Shown: positions 27,477-37,947 of the stretch, in pieces | Layout: each line of letters begins with the position of its first letter | How positions within the stretch are numbered: position 1 is the first letter of the stretch | Assembly: GCF_000017685.1 (NCBI RefSeq) | Contig: NC_010602.1 | Coordinates: 1,319,501 to 1,383,500, forward strand | Origin: Leptospira biflexa serovar Patoc strain 'Patoc 1 (Paris)' | GTDB taxonomy: Bacteria; Spirochaetota; Leptospiria; Leptospirales; Leptospiraceae | Length of the DNA stretch: 64,000 nucleotides | Reading direction: 5' to 3' | The notes under the pieces: generated by a model | What the model was told of the DNA's origin: nothing | What the model saw: only the letters and a program-made list of their open reading frames with translations | Database searches by the model: none | Position numbers and translations under genes: made by a program

Positions 27477-29008
27477 CAGAACCAAATTCCAAAATTCAAA
27501 TTTTAGACGTAACATTACGTGATGGGGAACAAACCAATGGTGTGTCATTTTCTTGGCAACAGAAGTTAAACATCACGAAACACCTATTAAAAGATCTAAA
27601 GACGGACCGAGTCGAAATTGCCAGTGCTCGAGTGTCTCCTGGTGAATTTGAGGCAGTCCAAAAAATCATCGAATGGGCAAAAGTTGAGGGACTCACTGAT
27701 CGAATTGAAATTTTGGGATTTGTTGACTTTGACAAAACCGTTGAGTGGATGAAGGGAACTGGTGTCAAAGTATTAAACCTCTTAACAAAAGGGTCACTTA
27801 ACCACCTAACAAATCAACTTCGGAAAACTCCTGAAGAACATTTTAATGATATCAAACAAACTGTCGAAGTTGCTGTAAAGGCAGGGATCACTGTGAATGT
27901 TTATTTGGAAGACTGGTCAAATGGATACTTACATTCCAGAGACTATGTCATCCAATATCTAAAAACAGTTTCAGAATTTCCTATCAAACGTTTTTATCTC
28001 GCAGACACACTTGGTGTCATGTCACCAGAAGAAGTGAAAAAGGCTGTCACTGATTTAGTATCACTCTTTCCAAACTTATGGTTTGAATTCCATGGCCATA
28101 ACGATTATGATTTGGCGGTGGCCAATTGTTTGGAAGCCGTGAAGGCTGGGGCGCGAGGCCTCCATGTTGCTGTCAATGGTCTTGGAGAAAGGGCTGGCAA
28201 TTCTCCATTGGAAGCAGTGGTGACTTCCCTCCATGACAAAACCAAATTTAGAACCTCCATCGTAGAAAAAGAAATCACCAATGCCTCTAGGCTTGTCGAA
28301 GTGTTTTCAGGAAAACGTATTTCAGACAACAGGCCGATTGTGGGAGAAGATGTGTTTACCCAAACCGCGGGTGTCCATGCCGATGGAGATAAAAAAGGAA
28401 ATTTATATGCCAATCCCATCCTCCCGGAACGGTTTGGACGCAGTCGTGTCTACGCATTAGGGAAGTTAGCTGGGAAAGCAAGCATCACTGAAAATCTAAA
28501 ACAACTCGGAATGGTACTCTCTCCTGAAATCGAAAAGAAAGTGTTGGAACGTGTGATTGAACTCGGTGACCAAAACAAAACCGTCACAAAAGAAGATTTG
28601 CCATACATCATCTCCGATATCTCTGGTGAAAATTTAGAATCCAGTTTCCGCATTGAGTTTTGTACTGTGACAAGTGGGATCGGTGTGAAACCCACAGCCG
28701 ATGTAAAAGTCAAATTCCAAGGAAAACTTTTGGAAGCAAAAGGGGAAGGGGATGGCGGTTATGATGCCTTTATGAATGCACTGGGAAAAATCTTAGAAAC
28801 TCTAAAGATCCAAATTCCAAAACTCTACGATTATGAGGTAAGGATCCCTCCCGGTGGGAATACCAATGCCCTTGTGGAAACTGTCATCACTTGGAAAAAA
28901 GATGCGGACATCCATCCGATTCGCACCATAGGCATTGACTCCGACCAACAAGTGGCTGCTGTAAAGGCAACCGAACGAATGTTACATATTGTGCTTGGGA
29001 ATTTATGA
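27473..29008 (+). CDS. cimA: (R)-citramalate synthase
   Basis: 511 residues of the isopropylmalate/citramalate synthase family: DVTLRDGEQTNGVSFS near residue 12 with the catalytic Arg-Asp pair, FHGHNDYDLAVANC with the metal-binding His-x-His, NGLGERAGNSPLEA, then the linker and C-terminal regulatory domain (EGDGGYDAFMNAL, YEVRIPPGGNTNALVET). It condenses pyruvate with acetyl-CoA to citramalate, giving 2-oxobutyrate for isoleucine without threonine. I call CimA rather than LeuA because the stretch GEDVFTQTAGVHADGDKKGN and the C-terminal motifs closely match the biochemically characterised leptospiral CimA as I remember it. The gene overlaps smr and pth by 4 bases each. Confidence 0.88.
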   Translation: MTEPNSKIQILDVTLRDGEQTNGVSFSWQQKLNITKHLLKDLKTDRVEIASARVSPGEFEAVQKIIEWAKVEGLTDRIEILGFVDFDKTVEWMKGTGVKVLNLLTKGSLNHLTNQLRKTPEEHFNDIKQTVEVAVKAGITVNVYLEDWSNGYLHSRDYVIQYLKTVSEFPIKRFYLADTLGVMSPEEVKKAVTDLVSLFPNLWFEFHGHNDYDLAVANCLEAVKAGARGLHVAVNGLGERAGNSPLEAVVTSLHDKTKFRTSIVEKEITNASRLVEVFSGKRISDNRPIVGEDVFTQTAGVHADGDKKGNLYANPILPERFGRSRVYALGKLAGKASITENLKQLGMVLSPEIEKKVLERVIELGDQNKTVTKEDLPYIISDISGENLESSFRIEFCTVTSGIGVKPTADVKVKFQGKLLEAKGEGDGGYDAFMNALGKILETLKIQIPKLYDYEVRIPPGGNTNALVETVITWKKDADIHPIRTIGIDSDQQVAAVKATERMLHIVLGNL

Positions 29009-29571
29009 TTCACTTTTTAATCGTAGGGCTTGGAAACCCTGGAGACAAATACAAACATACCCGCCATAACATCGGATTTATGATCTTGGATCGTTTGGCT
29101 ACTGAGTTTGGTGTGTCTTTTAAGGACGCTAAAAAATACGCTGAAACCACCTACTCTTGGGAAGGGGATAAAATCCATTTACTCAAACCCTTGGAATTTA
29201 TGAATCTTTCTGGCAAAGCAACCCAAACCCTTGCCAATTTGTATAAAATCCCACCCTCTCAAATCCTAGTGGTCCAAGACGAAGTGGACCTACCCTTTGG
29301 GAAAATCAAAAATAAAATAGGTGGGGGAACCGCAGGTCATAATGGTCTAAAAGACATCGTGGCAAAACTTGGTTCACAAGACTTCCATCGGTTGCGTTTC
29401 GGGGTTGGCAAACCGGAAAAGGGAGGAATGGAAGTGGCAGATTTTGTATTGCAAAATTTTAATGCAGAGGAACGGAATACCCTTGATTCCCTCATCACGG
29501 AATCCGTTTCCAAACTACAAGATTGGATCCGAACAAACCGCACCCTCATCCAAAAGGAATCCCGGTCATAA
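29005..29571 (+). CDS. pth: Peptidyl-tRNA hydrolase
   Basis: 188 residues, the typical length. The motifs GLGNPGDKYKHTRHNIGF (catalytic His21), LKPLEFMNLSGKA, VVQDEVDLPFGKIK and GGGTAGHNGLKDI, then FHRLRFGVGKP, are all present. The enzyme frees tRNA from prematurely released peptidyl-tRNA in the cytoplasm and is essential. The ATG overlaps the cimA stop by 4 bases. A 22-codon frame begins immediately after its stop. Confidence 0.96.
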   Translation: MIHFLIVGLGNPGDKYKHTRHNIGFMILDRLATEFGVSFKDAKKYAETTYSWEGDKIHLLKPLEFMNLSGKATQTLANLYKIPPSQILVVQDEVDLPFGKIKNKIGGGTAGHNGLKDIVAKLGSQDFHRLRFGVGKPEKGGMEVADFVLQNFNAEERNTLDSLITESVSKLQDWIRTNRTLIQKESRS

Positions 29572-29640
29572 ATGAAATTTGTTATTTTGGTGCGATCGAA
29601 TGCTAACTTAGGATCATTCCAATGGGGACGAAACCGATGA
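29572..29640 (+). CDS. Candidate 22-residue leader peptide
   Basis: ATG at 29572 abuts the pth TAA stop and opens MKFVILVRSNANLGSFQWGRNR before TGA 29638-29640. The stop overlaps an in-frame ATG (29637) of the downstream membrane-protein gene as ATGA, the classic coupling arrangement. I see no independent ribosome binding site, but ribosomes finishing pth could restart here. It may be chance. Confidence 0.2.
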   Translation: MKFVILVRSNANLGSFQWGRNR

Positions 29641-30221
29641 CGAAAGAAAATGATCCATCGATCAATTTAAAACGTCTCATCCTCCAAACGGTAGGATCGA
29701 TAGTCTTAGTACTTGTGATTGTGTTTGGTCTCGCCTATTTTTTTCGGCAAGAGTTACTCGGGTTTAGTGAACACTTCGTACGGATGTTTGGGTTTGTCGG
29801 ACTATTTTTTGGTATGGTACTATCCGATAGTTTACCTGCTTTTGTCCCACCCGATGCCTTTCTTATGCTTGCGATCACAGGTGAGATGGATCCATTAAAA
29901 ACCATCTTATTTATGTCAGTTGGTAGTATCATCGGTGGAAGTATCGCCTATTGGATTGGACTTTACCTCATCCCACGTTTCCATTTGGGAAGGCAGATGG
30001 TTTTACACTATGAAGACAAACTCCTCCCATACATTCGCAAATACGGATTTGGTGCTGTCGTTCTCAGTGCCCTCACACCCATTCCTTATTCCTGGATGGC
30101 CTATACAGTGGGCACATTTAAGATGCCATTTCGATTGTTTTTTTTAGGTTCTCTCTTTCGGTTTGTGCGAATCTCTGTTTATTTTTATGCGATGTACATT
30201 GGTTGGATTACGGGAGGGTAA
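29622..30221 (+). CDS. DedA/VTT-type membrane protein
   Basis: 199 residues with four to five hydrophobic segments. The middle matches the SNARE-associated/VTT pattern: FGFVGLFFGMVLSDSLPAFVPPDAFL (a re-entrant loop with Pro and Asp), then SVGSIIGGSIAYWIGLYLIPRFHLGRQ and YGFGAVVLSALTPIPYSWMAYTVGTFKM. Families with this fold (DedA, YqaA) are implicated in lipid flipping and envelope homeostasis. The start is ATG 29622 with AGGA 8 bases upstream; ATG 29637 is also possible. A small Cys-rich gene follows at once. Confidence 0.8.
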   Translation: MGTKPMTKENDPSINLKRLILQTVGSIVLVLVIVFGLAYFFRQELLGFSEHFVRMFGFVGLFFGMVLSDSLPAFVPPDAFLMLAITGEMDPLKTILFMSVGSIIGGSIAYWIGLYLIPRFHLGRQMVLHYEDKLLPYIRKYGFGAVVLSALTPIPYSWMAYTVGTFKMPFRLFFLGSLFRFVRISVYFYAMYIGWITGG

Positions 30222-30222
30222 A

Positions 30223-30444
30223 ATGTCCGAGGATCGTTTGTTTCCTAGATCAGTGGATGAAGTGATTTTGGAAAAGGTGAGGTTTTTCTTTTTACCGGAT
30301 CGGACTGCTGCCTTTGTGAAAAATTTGGTCGAGGGGAAGGTTTCAGAGAGATCACTCATCTGTTGTAATTCCGGTTGTGATGTTTGTAATGAAACCATAT
30401 ACAATTGTTATGTGGCAGTGAAAAAAGAATTGGGAATACATTAA
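30223..30444 (+). CDS. Small cysteine-rich hypothetical protein
   Basis: 73 residues from ATG 30223, which directly follows the previous stop; a longer frame to 30163 lies inside that gene. The product is soluble and has a cysteine cluster ICCNSGCDVCNETIYNC (residues about 46-62), suggesting metal binding or redox-active thiols. I do not recognise the family. It sits between a membrane protein and rarA on the same strand with gaps of one base, so it is probably part of the same operon. Confidence 0.7.
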   Translation: MSEDRLFPRSVDEVILEKVRFFFLPDRTAAFVKNLVEGKVSERSLICCNSGCDVCNETIYNCYVAVKKELGIH

Positions 30445-30445
30445 A

Positions 30446-31705
30446 TTGGATTCACTTTTTTCAAATTCAAAACAGGTGCCACTCGCCCATTTGGTGCGAC
30501 CCAAAACATGGTCGGAATTTGTGGGCCAAACCAAAGTGGTGGCGGCACTTCGTTCCATCACAAAACCCACCTCTATTTTGTTTTACGGTCCACCGGGGAC
30601 AGGGAAAACAACTCTCGCACACCTCCTTGCTGAGTCTTGGAAATTAGAAAAACGGTATTTGAGTTGTGTGACAAGTGGAGTGAAAGAAGTTCGCGAAGTT
30701 TTAGAAGAGGGAAAACGCCTCGGAACCATTGTCCTATTTTTAGATGAAATCCATCGTTTCTCTTCTTCCCAACAAGATGCCTTGTTGTCGGCTGTGGAAG
30801 AAGGGGAGATCATCCTCATTGCCGCCACAACTGAAAATCCTAGTTTTCGAGTGAACAAAGCCCTCCTCTCAAGGATGCTTGTTTACCGACTGACAACTCT
30901 TACTGAAGAGGAAGAGGACCAAATCTTTTTGTCATGTTTAGAAAAACAAAACACAAACCGAACCATCTCGGAAACGGTAAAACAGGAACTCTTTCGAAGG
31001 AGTGCGGGGGATGCAAGAAAACTCCTTGGGTATTTGGAACGGATCCTTTTTGCCACAAAGGAAGGAGAGGCCATTACTGATGAAAGGCTTTCTGAAATTT
31101 TAGGTGATACCCTTGTCACTTATGATAAAAATAGTGAAAGCCATTACGACATCATTTCCGCCTTCATCAAGTCCTTACGAGGCAGTGACCCAGATGCCGC
31201 ATTATTCTATTTGGCACTCATGCTCGAAGGAGGAGAAGACCCACTTTTTATTGCCCGGAGGCTTGTGATTTTTGCAAGCGAAGATGTGGGGAATGCGAGT
31301 GTGCATGCCCTCCCTCTTGCCATCGCTACTTGGCAGGCTGTCGAACGAGTGGGAATGCCCGAAGGTAGGATCCCCCTTGGCCAATGTACCACCTTTTTGG
31401 CTTCCGCACCTAAATCTAATGCGAGTTATGTGGCAATCAACCAGGCCTTGTCCTATGTGAAACAAAGGAACCGTTCCTTCCAAATCCCAAATCACTTAAG
31501 GAACGCACCCACCGTGACGCATAAAAACGAAGGAGCGGGAGTCGGATACAAATACCCACATGATTTCCCAGGACATTTCCTGAAAGAACGATACTTCCCG
31601 GAGTCCTTTTATCCAAACCCTCCTTCCTTTTATGAACCCACAAACCAAGGGATGGAAAAAAATCTGAAAGAACAATTGGAGCGTTTGTGGGGGGACCGTT
31701 ATTGA
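30446..31705 (+). CDS. rarA: Replication-associated recombination protein A (AAA+ ATPase)
   Basis: 419 residues of the RarA/MgsA/WRNIP1 family, related to clamp loaders. It opens LAHLVRPKTWSEFVGQ, with Walker A FYGPPGTGKTTLAHLLAE, Walker B VLFLDEIHRFSSSQQDALL, sensor AATTENPSFRVNKALLSR, and the family C-terminal domain with YYD-type SHYDIISAFIKSLRGSDPDAALFYLA and YPHDFPGHF. It acts at stalled replication forks. The start is TTG 30446, one base after the preceding stop. A 97-base gap then separates it from the Complex I operon. Confidence 0.96.
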   Translation: MDSLFSNSKQVPLAHLVRPKTWSEFVGQTKVVAALRSITKPTSILFYGPPGTGKTTLAHLLAESWKLEKRYLSCVTSGVKEVREVLEEGKRLGTIVLFLDEIHRFSSSQQDALLSAVEEGEIILIAATTENPSFRVNKALLSRMLVYRLTTLTEEEEDQIFLSCLEKQNTNRTISETVKQELFRRSAGDARKLLGYLERILFATKEGEAITDERLSEILGDTLVTYDKNSESHYDIISAFIKSLRGSDPDAALFYLALMLEGGEDPLFIARRLVIFASEDVGNASVHALPLAIATWQAVERVGMPEGRIPLGQCTTFLASAPKSNASYVAINQALSYVKQRNRSFQIPNHLRNAPTVTHKNEGAGVGYKYPHDFPGHFLKERYFPESFYPNPPSFYEPTNQGMEKNLKEQLERLWGDRY

Positions 31706-31802
31706 GAGTTTATCTCAAAAATTGGACTTCTCCCTACAAATCTCGAAAAATACACGAAAACAAAGGGGAAATTCTTTCTCATCTTGACAACTAACCCCTT
31801 TC

Positions 31803-32198
31803 ATGAGAGCATTTTCATACATGGGATCCGCACCGGATAGTTTTGCACCAATCCTCTTACAACTTTTGCTCGGAGTCGGTTTCTCCGCTCTGATCTTATC
31901 TCTGGCCTTTCTTTTAAACCCAAAGAAAAAATCGAAACCCCAAGATACATTCGAATGTGGTGTGACGTATTATGGAGATGCGAGGGGACTGTTTAATATC
32001 AAGTTTTATCTTGTGGCAGTTCTTTTCATCCTCTTTGATATTGAGGCTGTGTTCTTATACCCGTGGGCCGTCAATTTGATTGGTTTCAAAGAAGCGGGTT
32101 TGGGTACGTTTTTTCTTTTCGAAATGTTTTTCTTTTTACTCATCTTAGTTGTGGGTCTATATTATATCTGGAAAAAAGGAGCACTGGAATGGGATTAA
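31803..32198 (+). CDS. nuoA: NADH-quinone oxidoreductase subunit A
   Basis: 131 residues with three membrane helices and the NuoA loop ([43 protein letters not shown]). The Cys-bearing loop lies near the quinone site, and the LFDIE acidic motif is conserved. This is the first gene of the Complex I operon. No clear purine-rich ribosome binding site precedes the ATG; instead CCCCTTT abuts it and is complementary to AAAGGGG at 31762-31768. It overlaps nuoB by 10 bases. Confidence 0.96.
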   Translation: MRAFSYMGSAPDSFAPILLQLLLGVGFSALILSLAFLLNPKKKSKPQDTFECGVTYYGDARGLFNIKFYLVAVLFILFDIEAVFLYPWAVNLIGFKEAGLGTFFLFEMFFFLLILVVGLYYIWKKGALEWD

Positions 32199-32749
32199 CA
32201 GAAACACTATCCAAACCAGGCGAGATGTTTGGTGATATGTTCCAAGTTGCCACACTCGACAATGTCGTGCAGTGGGGGCAAAGTTTTTCTTTATGGCCTT
32301 ATCCTTTTGCCACAGCTTGTTGTGGGATTGAATACATGAGTACGGCTTGTGCCGATTATGATATTGCTCGGTTTGGAGCCGAAAGACCATCTTTTTCTCC
32401 ACGCCAGGCCGATATGATCTTAGTGCTTGGGACCATCACTTATAAGATGGCTCCCGTATTACGCCAGATATACGACCAACTTGCAGAACCCAAATTTGTG
32501 ATCTCTGTGGGAGCCTGTGCCTCATCCGGTGGAATGTTTCACACCTATGGTGTGTTACAAGGTGTTGATCGAATATTACCCGTGGATGTGTATGTTCCAG
32601 GTTGCCCTCCAAGACCAGAAGCCATTCTTGATGCACTCGTAAAGCTACAAAAAAAAGTACAAAGCCAAGGATTGGAAGCACGTCGCCAAGAAGTCATGAG
32701 AAAGATCGAAGAGATCAATGAACGTAACAAACCCCTCGTAGTGGCATGA
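32189..32749 (+). CDS. nuoB: NADH-quinone oxidoreductase subunit B
   Basis: 186 residues from ATG 32189, overlapping nuoA; an upstream extension of the frame lies within nuoA. It carries the terminal cluster N2. The ligands are visible as the adjacent cysteines of [10 protein letters not shown] (residues 44-45) and those of VGACASSGG and [13 protein letters not shown]2 passes electrons to quinone at the NuoB/NuoD interface. In normal Complex I its electrons come through NuoI, which is absent here. Confidence 0.97.
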   Translation: MGLTETLSKPGEMFGDMFQVATLDNVVQWGQSFSLWPYPFATACCGIEYMSTACADYDIARFGAERPSFSPRQADMILVLGTITYKMAPVLRQIYDQLAEPKFVISVGACASSGGMFHTYGVLQGVDRILPVDVYVPGCPPRPEAILDALVKLQKKVQSQGLEARRQEVMRKIEEINERNKPLVVA

Positions 32750-33267
32750 AAGAAAAACTTACCGAATTCATCACAACCCGATTTGTGGATTGTTTACTCC
32801 CGCAAAGGGACATAAACACGAATCTTTTGTACTTCAGCATCCAAAAAGAAAAACTCCCTGAAGTCGTTCGCACTTTAAAAGACCACCCTGAGTTTGCGTT
32901 TTCTTTTTTGAATGACCTCACTTCCATTGACTGGCTCGGAAAACGAGAACCTAGGTTTGAAGTGATTTACCTCCTTCGCTCCCCAAAACTTGGTCACTTT
33001 CGTTTGCAACTCAGAGTGCCCGTAGGGGAAGGGGAATCGGTTCCAAGCCTTTCCGAAATTTTCCCTGCTGCCAATTGGCCTGAAAGGGAAGTATTTGATC
33101 TTATGGGAATTCCATTTTCAGGTCATCCTAGAATGGAAAGACTCATCATGCCTGATAATTTTGTAGGCCACCCACTTCGAAAGGATTATCCATTAGAAGG
33201 CCCTGGCCAAGACTATCTCATTGAAGACCTACTGACCATTCACGTAAAAGAGGATATTACCGGTTAG
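32746..33267 (+). CDS. nuoC: NADH-quinone oxidoreductase subunit C
   Basis: 173 residues of the 30-kDa subunit family. [23 protein letters not shown], the [18 protein letters not shown] motif and the [19 protein letters not shown] end are characteristic. NuoC packs beside NuoD and helps form the peripheral arm near the quinone channel. It is a stand-alone gene, not fused to nuoD as in E. coli. The ATG overlaps the nuoB stop by 4 bases. Confidence 0.95.
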   Translation: MKEKLTEFITTRFVDCLLPQRDINTNLLYFSIQKEKLPEVVRTLKDHPEFAFSFLNDLTSIDWLGKREPRFEVIYLLRSPKLGHFRLQLRVPVGEGESVPSLSEIFPAANWPEREVFDLMGIPFSGHPRMERLIMPDNFVGHPLRKDYPLEGPGQDYLIEDLLTIHVKEDITG

Positions 33268-33283
33268 GCGGTAAACAATCATT

Positions 33284-34504
33284 ATGGTAATGTACGAAAA
33301 AACAGCCGAACACTTCGGCCAAAAATTCAAAGACCTACCAGAAGGTCATTTACTTGTCAACTTAGGGCCAAGCCATCCTGCCACACATGGAATATTACAA
33401 AACGTAATCCAAATTGATGGAGAACGAGTGGTGGATACAGAATCCGTCATTGGGTATGTGCACCGTTGTTTTGAAAAGTTAGGCGAACGTTATGACTACA
33501 ACCAGTTTTTGGTTTGTACTGATCGCATGAACTACGTATCCACTCCACTCAATAATATTGGATGGATCCTCACTGTCGAAAAGATGATGCAAATCCAAGT
33601 GCCCGATCGTGTGACCTATGTTCGGATGATCATCTCGGAACTTTCTCGGATCATGGACCATATCATCTGTAATGGAATTATGGGTGTGGATCTTGGTGCC
33701 TTTTCTGGACTTTTACATCTTTTTCATCATAGAGAGAACATTTATCAAATTTTAGAAAAACTCACTGGGGCACGCCTCACCACAACCTTTTGCCGAGTGG
33801 GAGGAATGGAACGAGATATTTATCCGGAATTCCAAACAGAGATCAAACTCATTTTAAAGGGCTTAAAACCAGCGTTAGACGAATTTGAAGAACTCCTCAT
33901 TCGTAACAAAATTTTTAACGAAAGGACAAAGGGCATTGGCGGGATTTCCGCAGACAGGGCCATTGCTTATGGATTTTCGGGTCCTAATTTACGGGCAGCA
34001 GGTGTTCCTTGGGACGTGAGAAAAGATGACCCTTATATGTTTTATGATAAGGTAAATTTTGACATCCCTGTGGGAGAAGATGGTTCTGCTCTTGACCGAA
34101 CCTTGGTTCGTATGGAAGAAATGCGTCAATCCATGAAGATCATCGAACAGCTGATTGACGGGATCCCTGAGGGACCTTATCATGCCGATGTCCCTCATAG
34201 TTTCCTTCCACCAAAAGACCGAGTGTACCATAATATGGAAGAACTCATTTATCATTTTAAAATCATCATGCATGGTGTAAAAGTCCCACCAGGAGAATAC
34301 TATCATGCCACTGAAGCGGCCAATGGAGAGCTTGGATTTTATGTAGTGTCCGAAGGGGATAAATCACCTTGGCGAGTGCATGTAAGACGGCCTTGTTTTT
34401 GGTACTACCAGGCATTTCCGGAAATGGTGAAAGGTGGTTTACTGGCGGATACTATCGCCACCATGTCATCGCTCAATGTCATCGCAGGGGAGCTTGATTG
34501 TTAA
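33284..34504 (+). CDS. nuoD: NADH-quinone oxidoreductase subunit D
   Basis: 406 residues of the 49-kDa subunit, which forms the quinone-binding cavity with Nuo[25 protein letters not shown] with the quinone-loop His, [28 protein letters not shown] and [19 protein letters not shown] are all present. ATG 33284 and ATG 33290 are both possible starts. The C-terminus ends GELDC, slightly different from the usual acidic end. The stop overlaps the nuoE ATG as TAATG. Confidence 0.97.
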   Translation: MVMYEKTAEHFGQKFKDLPEGHLLVNLGPSHPATHGILQNVIQIDGERVVDTESVIGYVHRCFEKLGERYDYNQFLVCTDRMNYVSTPLNNIGWILTVEKMMQIQVPDRVTYVRMIISELSRIMDHIICNGIMGVDLGAFSGLLHLFHHRENIYQILEKLTGARLTTTFCRVGGMERDIYPEFQTEIKLILKGLKPALDEFEELLIRNKIFNERTKGIGGISADRAIAYGFSGPNLRAAGVPWDVRKDDPYMFYDKVNFDIPVGEDGSALDRTLVRMEEMRQSMKIIEQLIDGIPEGPYHADVPHSFLPPKDRVYHNMEELIYHFKIIMHGVKVPPGEYYHATEAANGELGFYVVSEGDKSPWRVHVRRPCFWYYQAFPEMVKGGLLADTIATMSSLNVIAGELDC

Positions 34505-34992
34505 TGGCGTATCAATTTTCACAAGAATCCGAAACAAGGTTCCAAAGGCTCATCCCACAATTCCCAAGCAAACGTTCTCTCATTTTGCCCTGTTTATTTT
34601 TGTTACAAGCTGACAAGGGTTTTGTGGACACAGAAGGCATGCAGTACATTGCCGATCGAATCGGCGAACCAGTGTCCTTAGCACACGTTCACGGTGTGGC
34701 AACCTTTTACACCATGTACAATAAAAAACCAGTTGGGAAGTTCCACATCCAAATTTGTGCCAATATTTCCTGTTACCTGGCTGGTTCCGATTCCATCACA
34801 GAACATGTATGTTCCAAATTGGGAATGAAGAAGGGTGAAACCACAAAAGACAAAAAATACACCGTGGATGAAGTGCAGTGCCTCGGTGCTTGTGGATTTG
34901 GTCCTGTTGCCCAAATCAATGACAAATATTATGAAAATTTAACTCCAGAATCCATCGAAAAGATTCTTTCTGAATTGGAAAAAGAAGGATAA
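34504..34992 (+). CDS. nuoE: NADH-quinone oxidoreductase subunit E
   Basis: About 162 residues of the 24-kDa thioredoxin-like subunit binding the [2Fe-2S] cluster N1a. The cysteines appear in [10 protein letters not shown] and [24 protein letters not shown] is the family helix. ATG 34504 overlapping the nuoD stop is preferred over TTG 34498. NuoE works with NuoF and normally docks on NuoG. nuoF begins 1 base after the stop. Confidence 0.95.
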   Translation: MAYQFSQESETRFQRLIPQFPSKRSLILPCLFLLQADKGFVDTEGMQYIADRIGEPVSLAHVHGVATFYTMYNKKPVGKFHIQICANISCYLAGSDSITEHVCSKLGMKKGETTKDKKYTVDEVQCLGACGFGPVAQINDKYYENLTPESIEKILSELEKEG

Positions 34993-34993
34993 C

Positions 34994-36265
34994 ATGGGAC
35001 TAAAAACCTTACTTACAACTCATATTGATGCTTCTGATTCGCATACTTTGAAACACTACCAGTCGGTCGGCGGATATGAAAGTCTAAAAAAGGCACTTTC
35101 TGAAATGACCGCCGAACAGATTGTAAACGATGTAAAGAACTCAGGACTCCGTGGTCGCGGTGGTGCTGGTTTTCCTACGGGAAACAAATGGGGATTCATT
35201 CCCAAAACAGACAAACCGAAATACTTAATTTGTAATGGCGATGAAGGTGAACCTGGAACCTTTAAAGATAGGATGCTCATTGAACGTTTCCCTCATATGC
35301 TCATTGAAGGGATGGCCATTGCCGCAAAAGCAATCGATTCTCACCAAGGGTATATCTACATCCGAGGTGAATTTCACAAGGGCATTCGCATTGTAGAAAC
35401 TGCTGTGGAAGAAGCATACAAAGCAGGCCTACTTGGAAAAAATATCTTTGGCCTAGGTTATGATTTTGATTTAGCTGTGTATTCAGGAGCAGGTGCTTAT
35501 ATCTGTGGAGAAGAGTCAGCTCTTATCAATTCACTCGAAGGCCGGAGGGGCCACCCACGTTTGAAACCTCCGTTTCCAGCAGTTTCAGGGCTTTATGCGT
35601 GCCCAACGGTTGTGAACAATGTCGAAACATTTTGTAATGTGCCACATATCATCCGTATGACGGGCGAGGAATACAAAAAAATTGGAACCGAAAAATCTCC
35701 TGGCACTCGTCTCTTTGCGGTGAGTGGTCACGTCAAAAAACCAGGGATTTATGAAGTGGAAATGGGTACTCCGATGAAGGAACTCATTTTCGATATTTGT
35801 GGTGGGATCAAAAACGATAAGGATCTCAAGGCTGTGATCCCAGGGGGAAGCTCTTCTCCCATCCTAACAAAAGACGAAGCGATGACTGCCACGATGGATT
35901 ATGAATCCATTGCTTCTCTCAAATCGATGTTAGGATCTGGGGCAGTGATCATTTTGTCGGAAGAAGCAGACCTTGTGGAAACCACATACCGATTGGCAGA
36001 ATTTTATTCACATGAATCTTGTGGCCAATGTACACCATGCCGCGAAGGAACCCATTGGGTCAAAGATCTACTTCATAAAATCAAAAAGGGAGAAGGGACT
36101 GAAAAAGATGTGGAACTCATCTTCTCTCTTTCAAGGAATATGGAAGGTGGCACCACCATTTGTCCGTTAGCGGATGCGTGTGTGATGGCAGTTCGACCAA
36201 CCATGACAAAATTTAAGGAAGAGTTTTCTCTTCGATTGAAAAAGGAAGTGAGTGTTTCTCACTAA
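34994..36265 (+). CDS. nuoF: NADH-quinone oxidoreductase subunit F (NADH/FMN-binding)
   Basis: 423 residues, full length. The FMN/NADH site is [16 protein letters not shown] and [14 protein letters not shown], with [18 protein letters not shown], and the N3 [4Fe-4S] ligands are in [11 protein letters not shown] and ICPLADACV. It oxidises NADH and hands electrons via FMN to N3. In textbook Complex I the next gene is nuoG, which carries N1b, N4 and N5. Here nuoH follows after only 15 bases. Confidence 0.97.
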   Translation: MGLKTLLTTHIDASDSHTLKHYQSVGGYESLKKALSEMTAEQIVNDVKNSGLRGRGGAGFPTGNKWGFIPKTDKPKYLICNGDEGEPGTFKDRMLIERFPHMLIEGMAIAAKAIDSHQGYIYIRGEFHKGIRIVETAVEEAYKAGLLGKNIFGLGYDFDLAVYSGAGAYICGEESALINSLEGRRGHPRLKPPFPAVSGLYACPTVVNNVETFCNVPHIIRMTGEEYKKIGTEKSPGTRLFAVSGHVKKPGIYEVEMGTPMKELIFDICGGIKNDKDLKAVIPGGSSSPILTKDEAMTATMDYESIASLKSMLGSGAVIILSEEADLVETTYRLAEFYSHESCGQCTPCREGTHWVKDLLHKIKKGEGTEKDVELIFSLSRNMEGGTTICPLADACVMAVRPTMTKFKEEFSLRLKKEVSVSH

Positions 36266-36280
36266 AGGTCACCAAATACG

Positions 36281-37351
36281 ATGGACTGGGCTTTAATTCT
36301 TGCTTGGGGGATCAAAATCCTCTCATTATTTTTTGTAATCCTTACTGGTGTTGCGTATTATACCCTCGCTGAACGTAAGTTTGCTGGTTTTATCCAAGAT
36401 AGGCCAGGCCCAAACAGGGCAGGTCCTTTTGGAATTTTCCAACCTTTGGCGGATGGGATTAAGTTTATCGCCAAAGAAGAAATTTTTCCAAAGAATGTAT
36501 CCAAAGGGATGTATCTGCTTGCTCCGACCATCTCCATGACTTGTGCGATTATGGCTTGGGCCGTGATTCCATTCGGGGGAACACTCCCTGCACCAGAATG
36601 GCTTACGACGCTTACGGGTGTAGCCACAATCGACTTACAAATTGCAAACCCAGATTCTGGTGTTTTGTACATGCTTGCCATTTCATCCCTTTCTGTTTAT
36701 GGAATCATGATTGCGGGTTGGTCGAGTAACAACAAATATTCGTTACTCGGTGGAGTTCGCTCGACAGCACAGATGATCAGTTATGAACTTCCGATGGGCC
36801 TATCCATAGTCGCCATTGTGATCATGACGGGTTCACTCAAACTCACCGACATCAGTGACTCTCAAAAAGATATGTGGAATATCCTCTCTCCGCCTGGTTT
36901 TGTTGCCTTTTTTATTTATGTGACTGCGATGTTTGCCGAAACCAATCGTCTGCCATTTGACCTTGCGGAAGCGGAGTCAGAGCTTGTGGTGGGTTTTCAT
37001 ACAGAGTATGGCGCTTTTAAATTTGCACTCTTTTTTCTTGCGGAATACATGAATATGATCACCATGTCGTGCCTCACCACCTTACTGTTCTTTGGTGGAT
37101 ATAATGTACCGTTTCAGCTCGGGGCAGGGTCAGAATACCAAGCCTTCATCGGACTTGGGTTTTTTATTCTAAAAGTATTGTTTTTTGCCTTTTTGTTCAT
37201 TTGGGTGCGATGGACCTTACCTCGCTTCCGTTATGACCAACTCATGAAACTCGGTTGGAAAAAGATGATCCCTTGGGGCCTCTTTGTTGTGATGTTTGCC
37301 TCCATTTACACTGTGTATTGGAAGGAAGGATGGATGAAATTATTTATATGA
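36281..37351 (+). CDS. nuoH: NADH-quinone oxidoreductase subunit H
   Basis: 356 residues with about eight membrane helices. [22 protein letters not shown] and [31 protein letters not shown] are the signatures of this subunit, which forms the quinone entry channel at the arm junction. [17 protein letters not shown] is the C-terminal motif. It follows nuoF directly, in place of the usual F-G-H-I order. Its end overlaps nuoJ. Confidence 0.97.
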   Translation: MDWALILAWGIKILSLFFVILTGVAYYTLAERKFAGFIQDRPGPNRAGPFGIFQPLADGIKFIAKEEIFPKNVSKGMYLLAPTISMTCAIMAWAVIPFGGTLPAPEWLTTLTGVATIDLQIANPDSGVLYMLAISSLSVYGIMIAGWSSNNKYSLLGGVRSTAQMISYELPMGLSIVAIVIMTGSLKLTDISDSQKDMWNILSPPGFVAFFIYVTAMFAETNRLPFDLAEAESELVVGFHTEYGAFKFALFFLAEYMNMITMSCLTTLLFFGGYNVPFQLGAGSEYQAFIGLGFFILKVLFFAFLFIWVRWTLPRFRYDQLMKLGWKKMIPWGLFVVMFASIYTVYWKEGWMKLFI

Positions 37352-37947
37352 ACCTAGAAACCTCTCCTTCCCTTTTGTTATTTGTATTTTTTGGCACAGT
37401 GACTGTGGTTACGGCCTTAAGTGTGGTCTTTCAAAAAAATCCAGTGGTATCGGCTGTATCTCTTGTGTTTACTTTTTTCGCTTTGGCTGGAATTTATGGA
37501 ATCATGGGGGCATTGTTCATTGCCACCATGCAAGTGTTAGTGTATGCAGGTGCCATTATGGTGCTTGTGGTGTTTGTTCTGATGTTACTTTCCCAAAGAG
37601 CAGAAACACTTTCACGATACCGTAAACACCCGATTCGATTGGTGCTTTTGAGTGTATTTGTTCTTGGATTTTTTTTCCTATTGTATTCGGCGCTAACGAC
37701 TGGAGTTCCACATTCGGAACAAATGGGAAAGGGATATGAAAATGCAGAATACAACTTTCCCATCCAAGGCACATCCACAGTGAATGCAAAAGGAAATGTG
37801 GCAACTGTTGGTGCATCCACTTATTTAGACTATCTATTGCCATTTGAAATGATCTCCATTTTACTTTTGGTGGCAGTCCTTGGGGCAGTAATCCTTGCCA
37901 AAAAGAAACTCACTGAAGCCGATCAAACAAAGGATACAGTTTTATGA
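37330..37947 (+). CDS. nuoJ: NADH-quinone oxidoreductase subunit J
   Basis: About 205 residues with five membrane helices. [50 protein letters not shown] is the diagnostic span, including the pi-bulge helix region. A polar insert of about 45 residues (about 130-175) separates helices 4 and 5. Of the possible starts, ATG 37330 has a GGAAG ribosome binding site; ATG 37348 overlaps the nuoH stop as ATGA and is also plausible. nuoI is missing before it. Confidence 0.93.
   Translation: MDEIIYMNLETSPSLLLFVFFGTVTVVTALSVVFQKNPVVSAVSLVFTFFALAGIYGIMGALFIATMQVLVYAGAIMVLVVFVLMLLSQRAETLSRYRKHPIRLVLLSVFVLGFFFLLYSALTTGVPHSEQMGKGYENAEYNFPIQGTSTVNAKGNVATVGASTYLDYLLPFEMISILLLVAVLGAVILAKKKLTEADQTKDTVL

Noticed and set aside
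31784..31789. TTGACA as a -35 element for nuoA
   Set aside because: It is only about 13 bases before the start codon, leaving no room for a -10 box and a leader.
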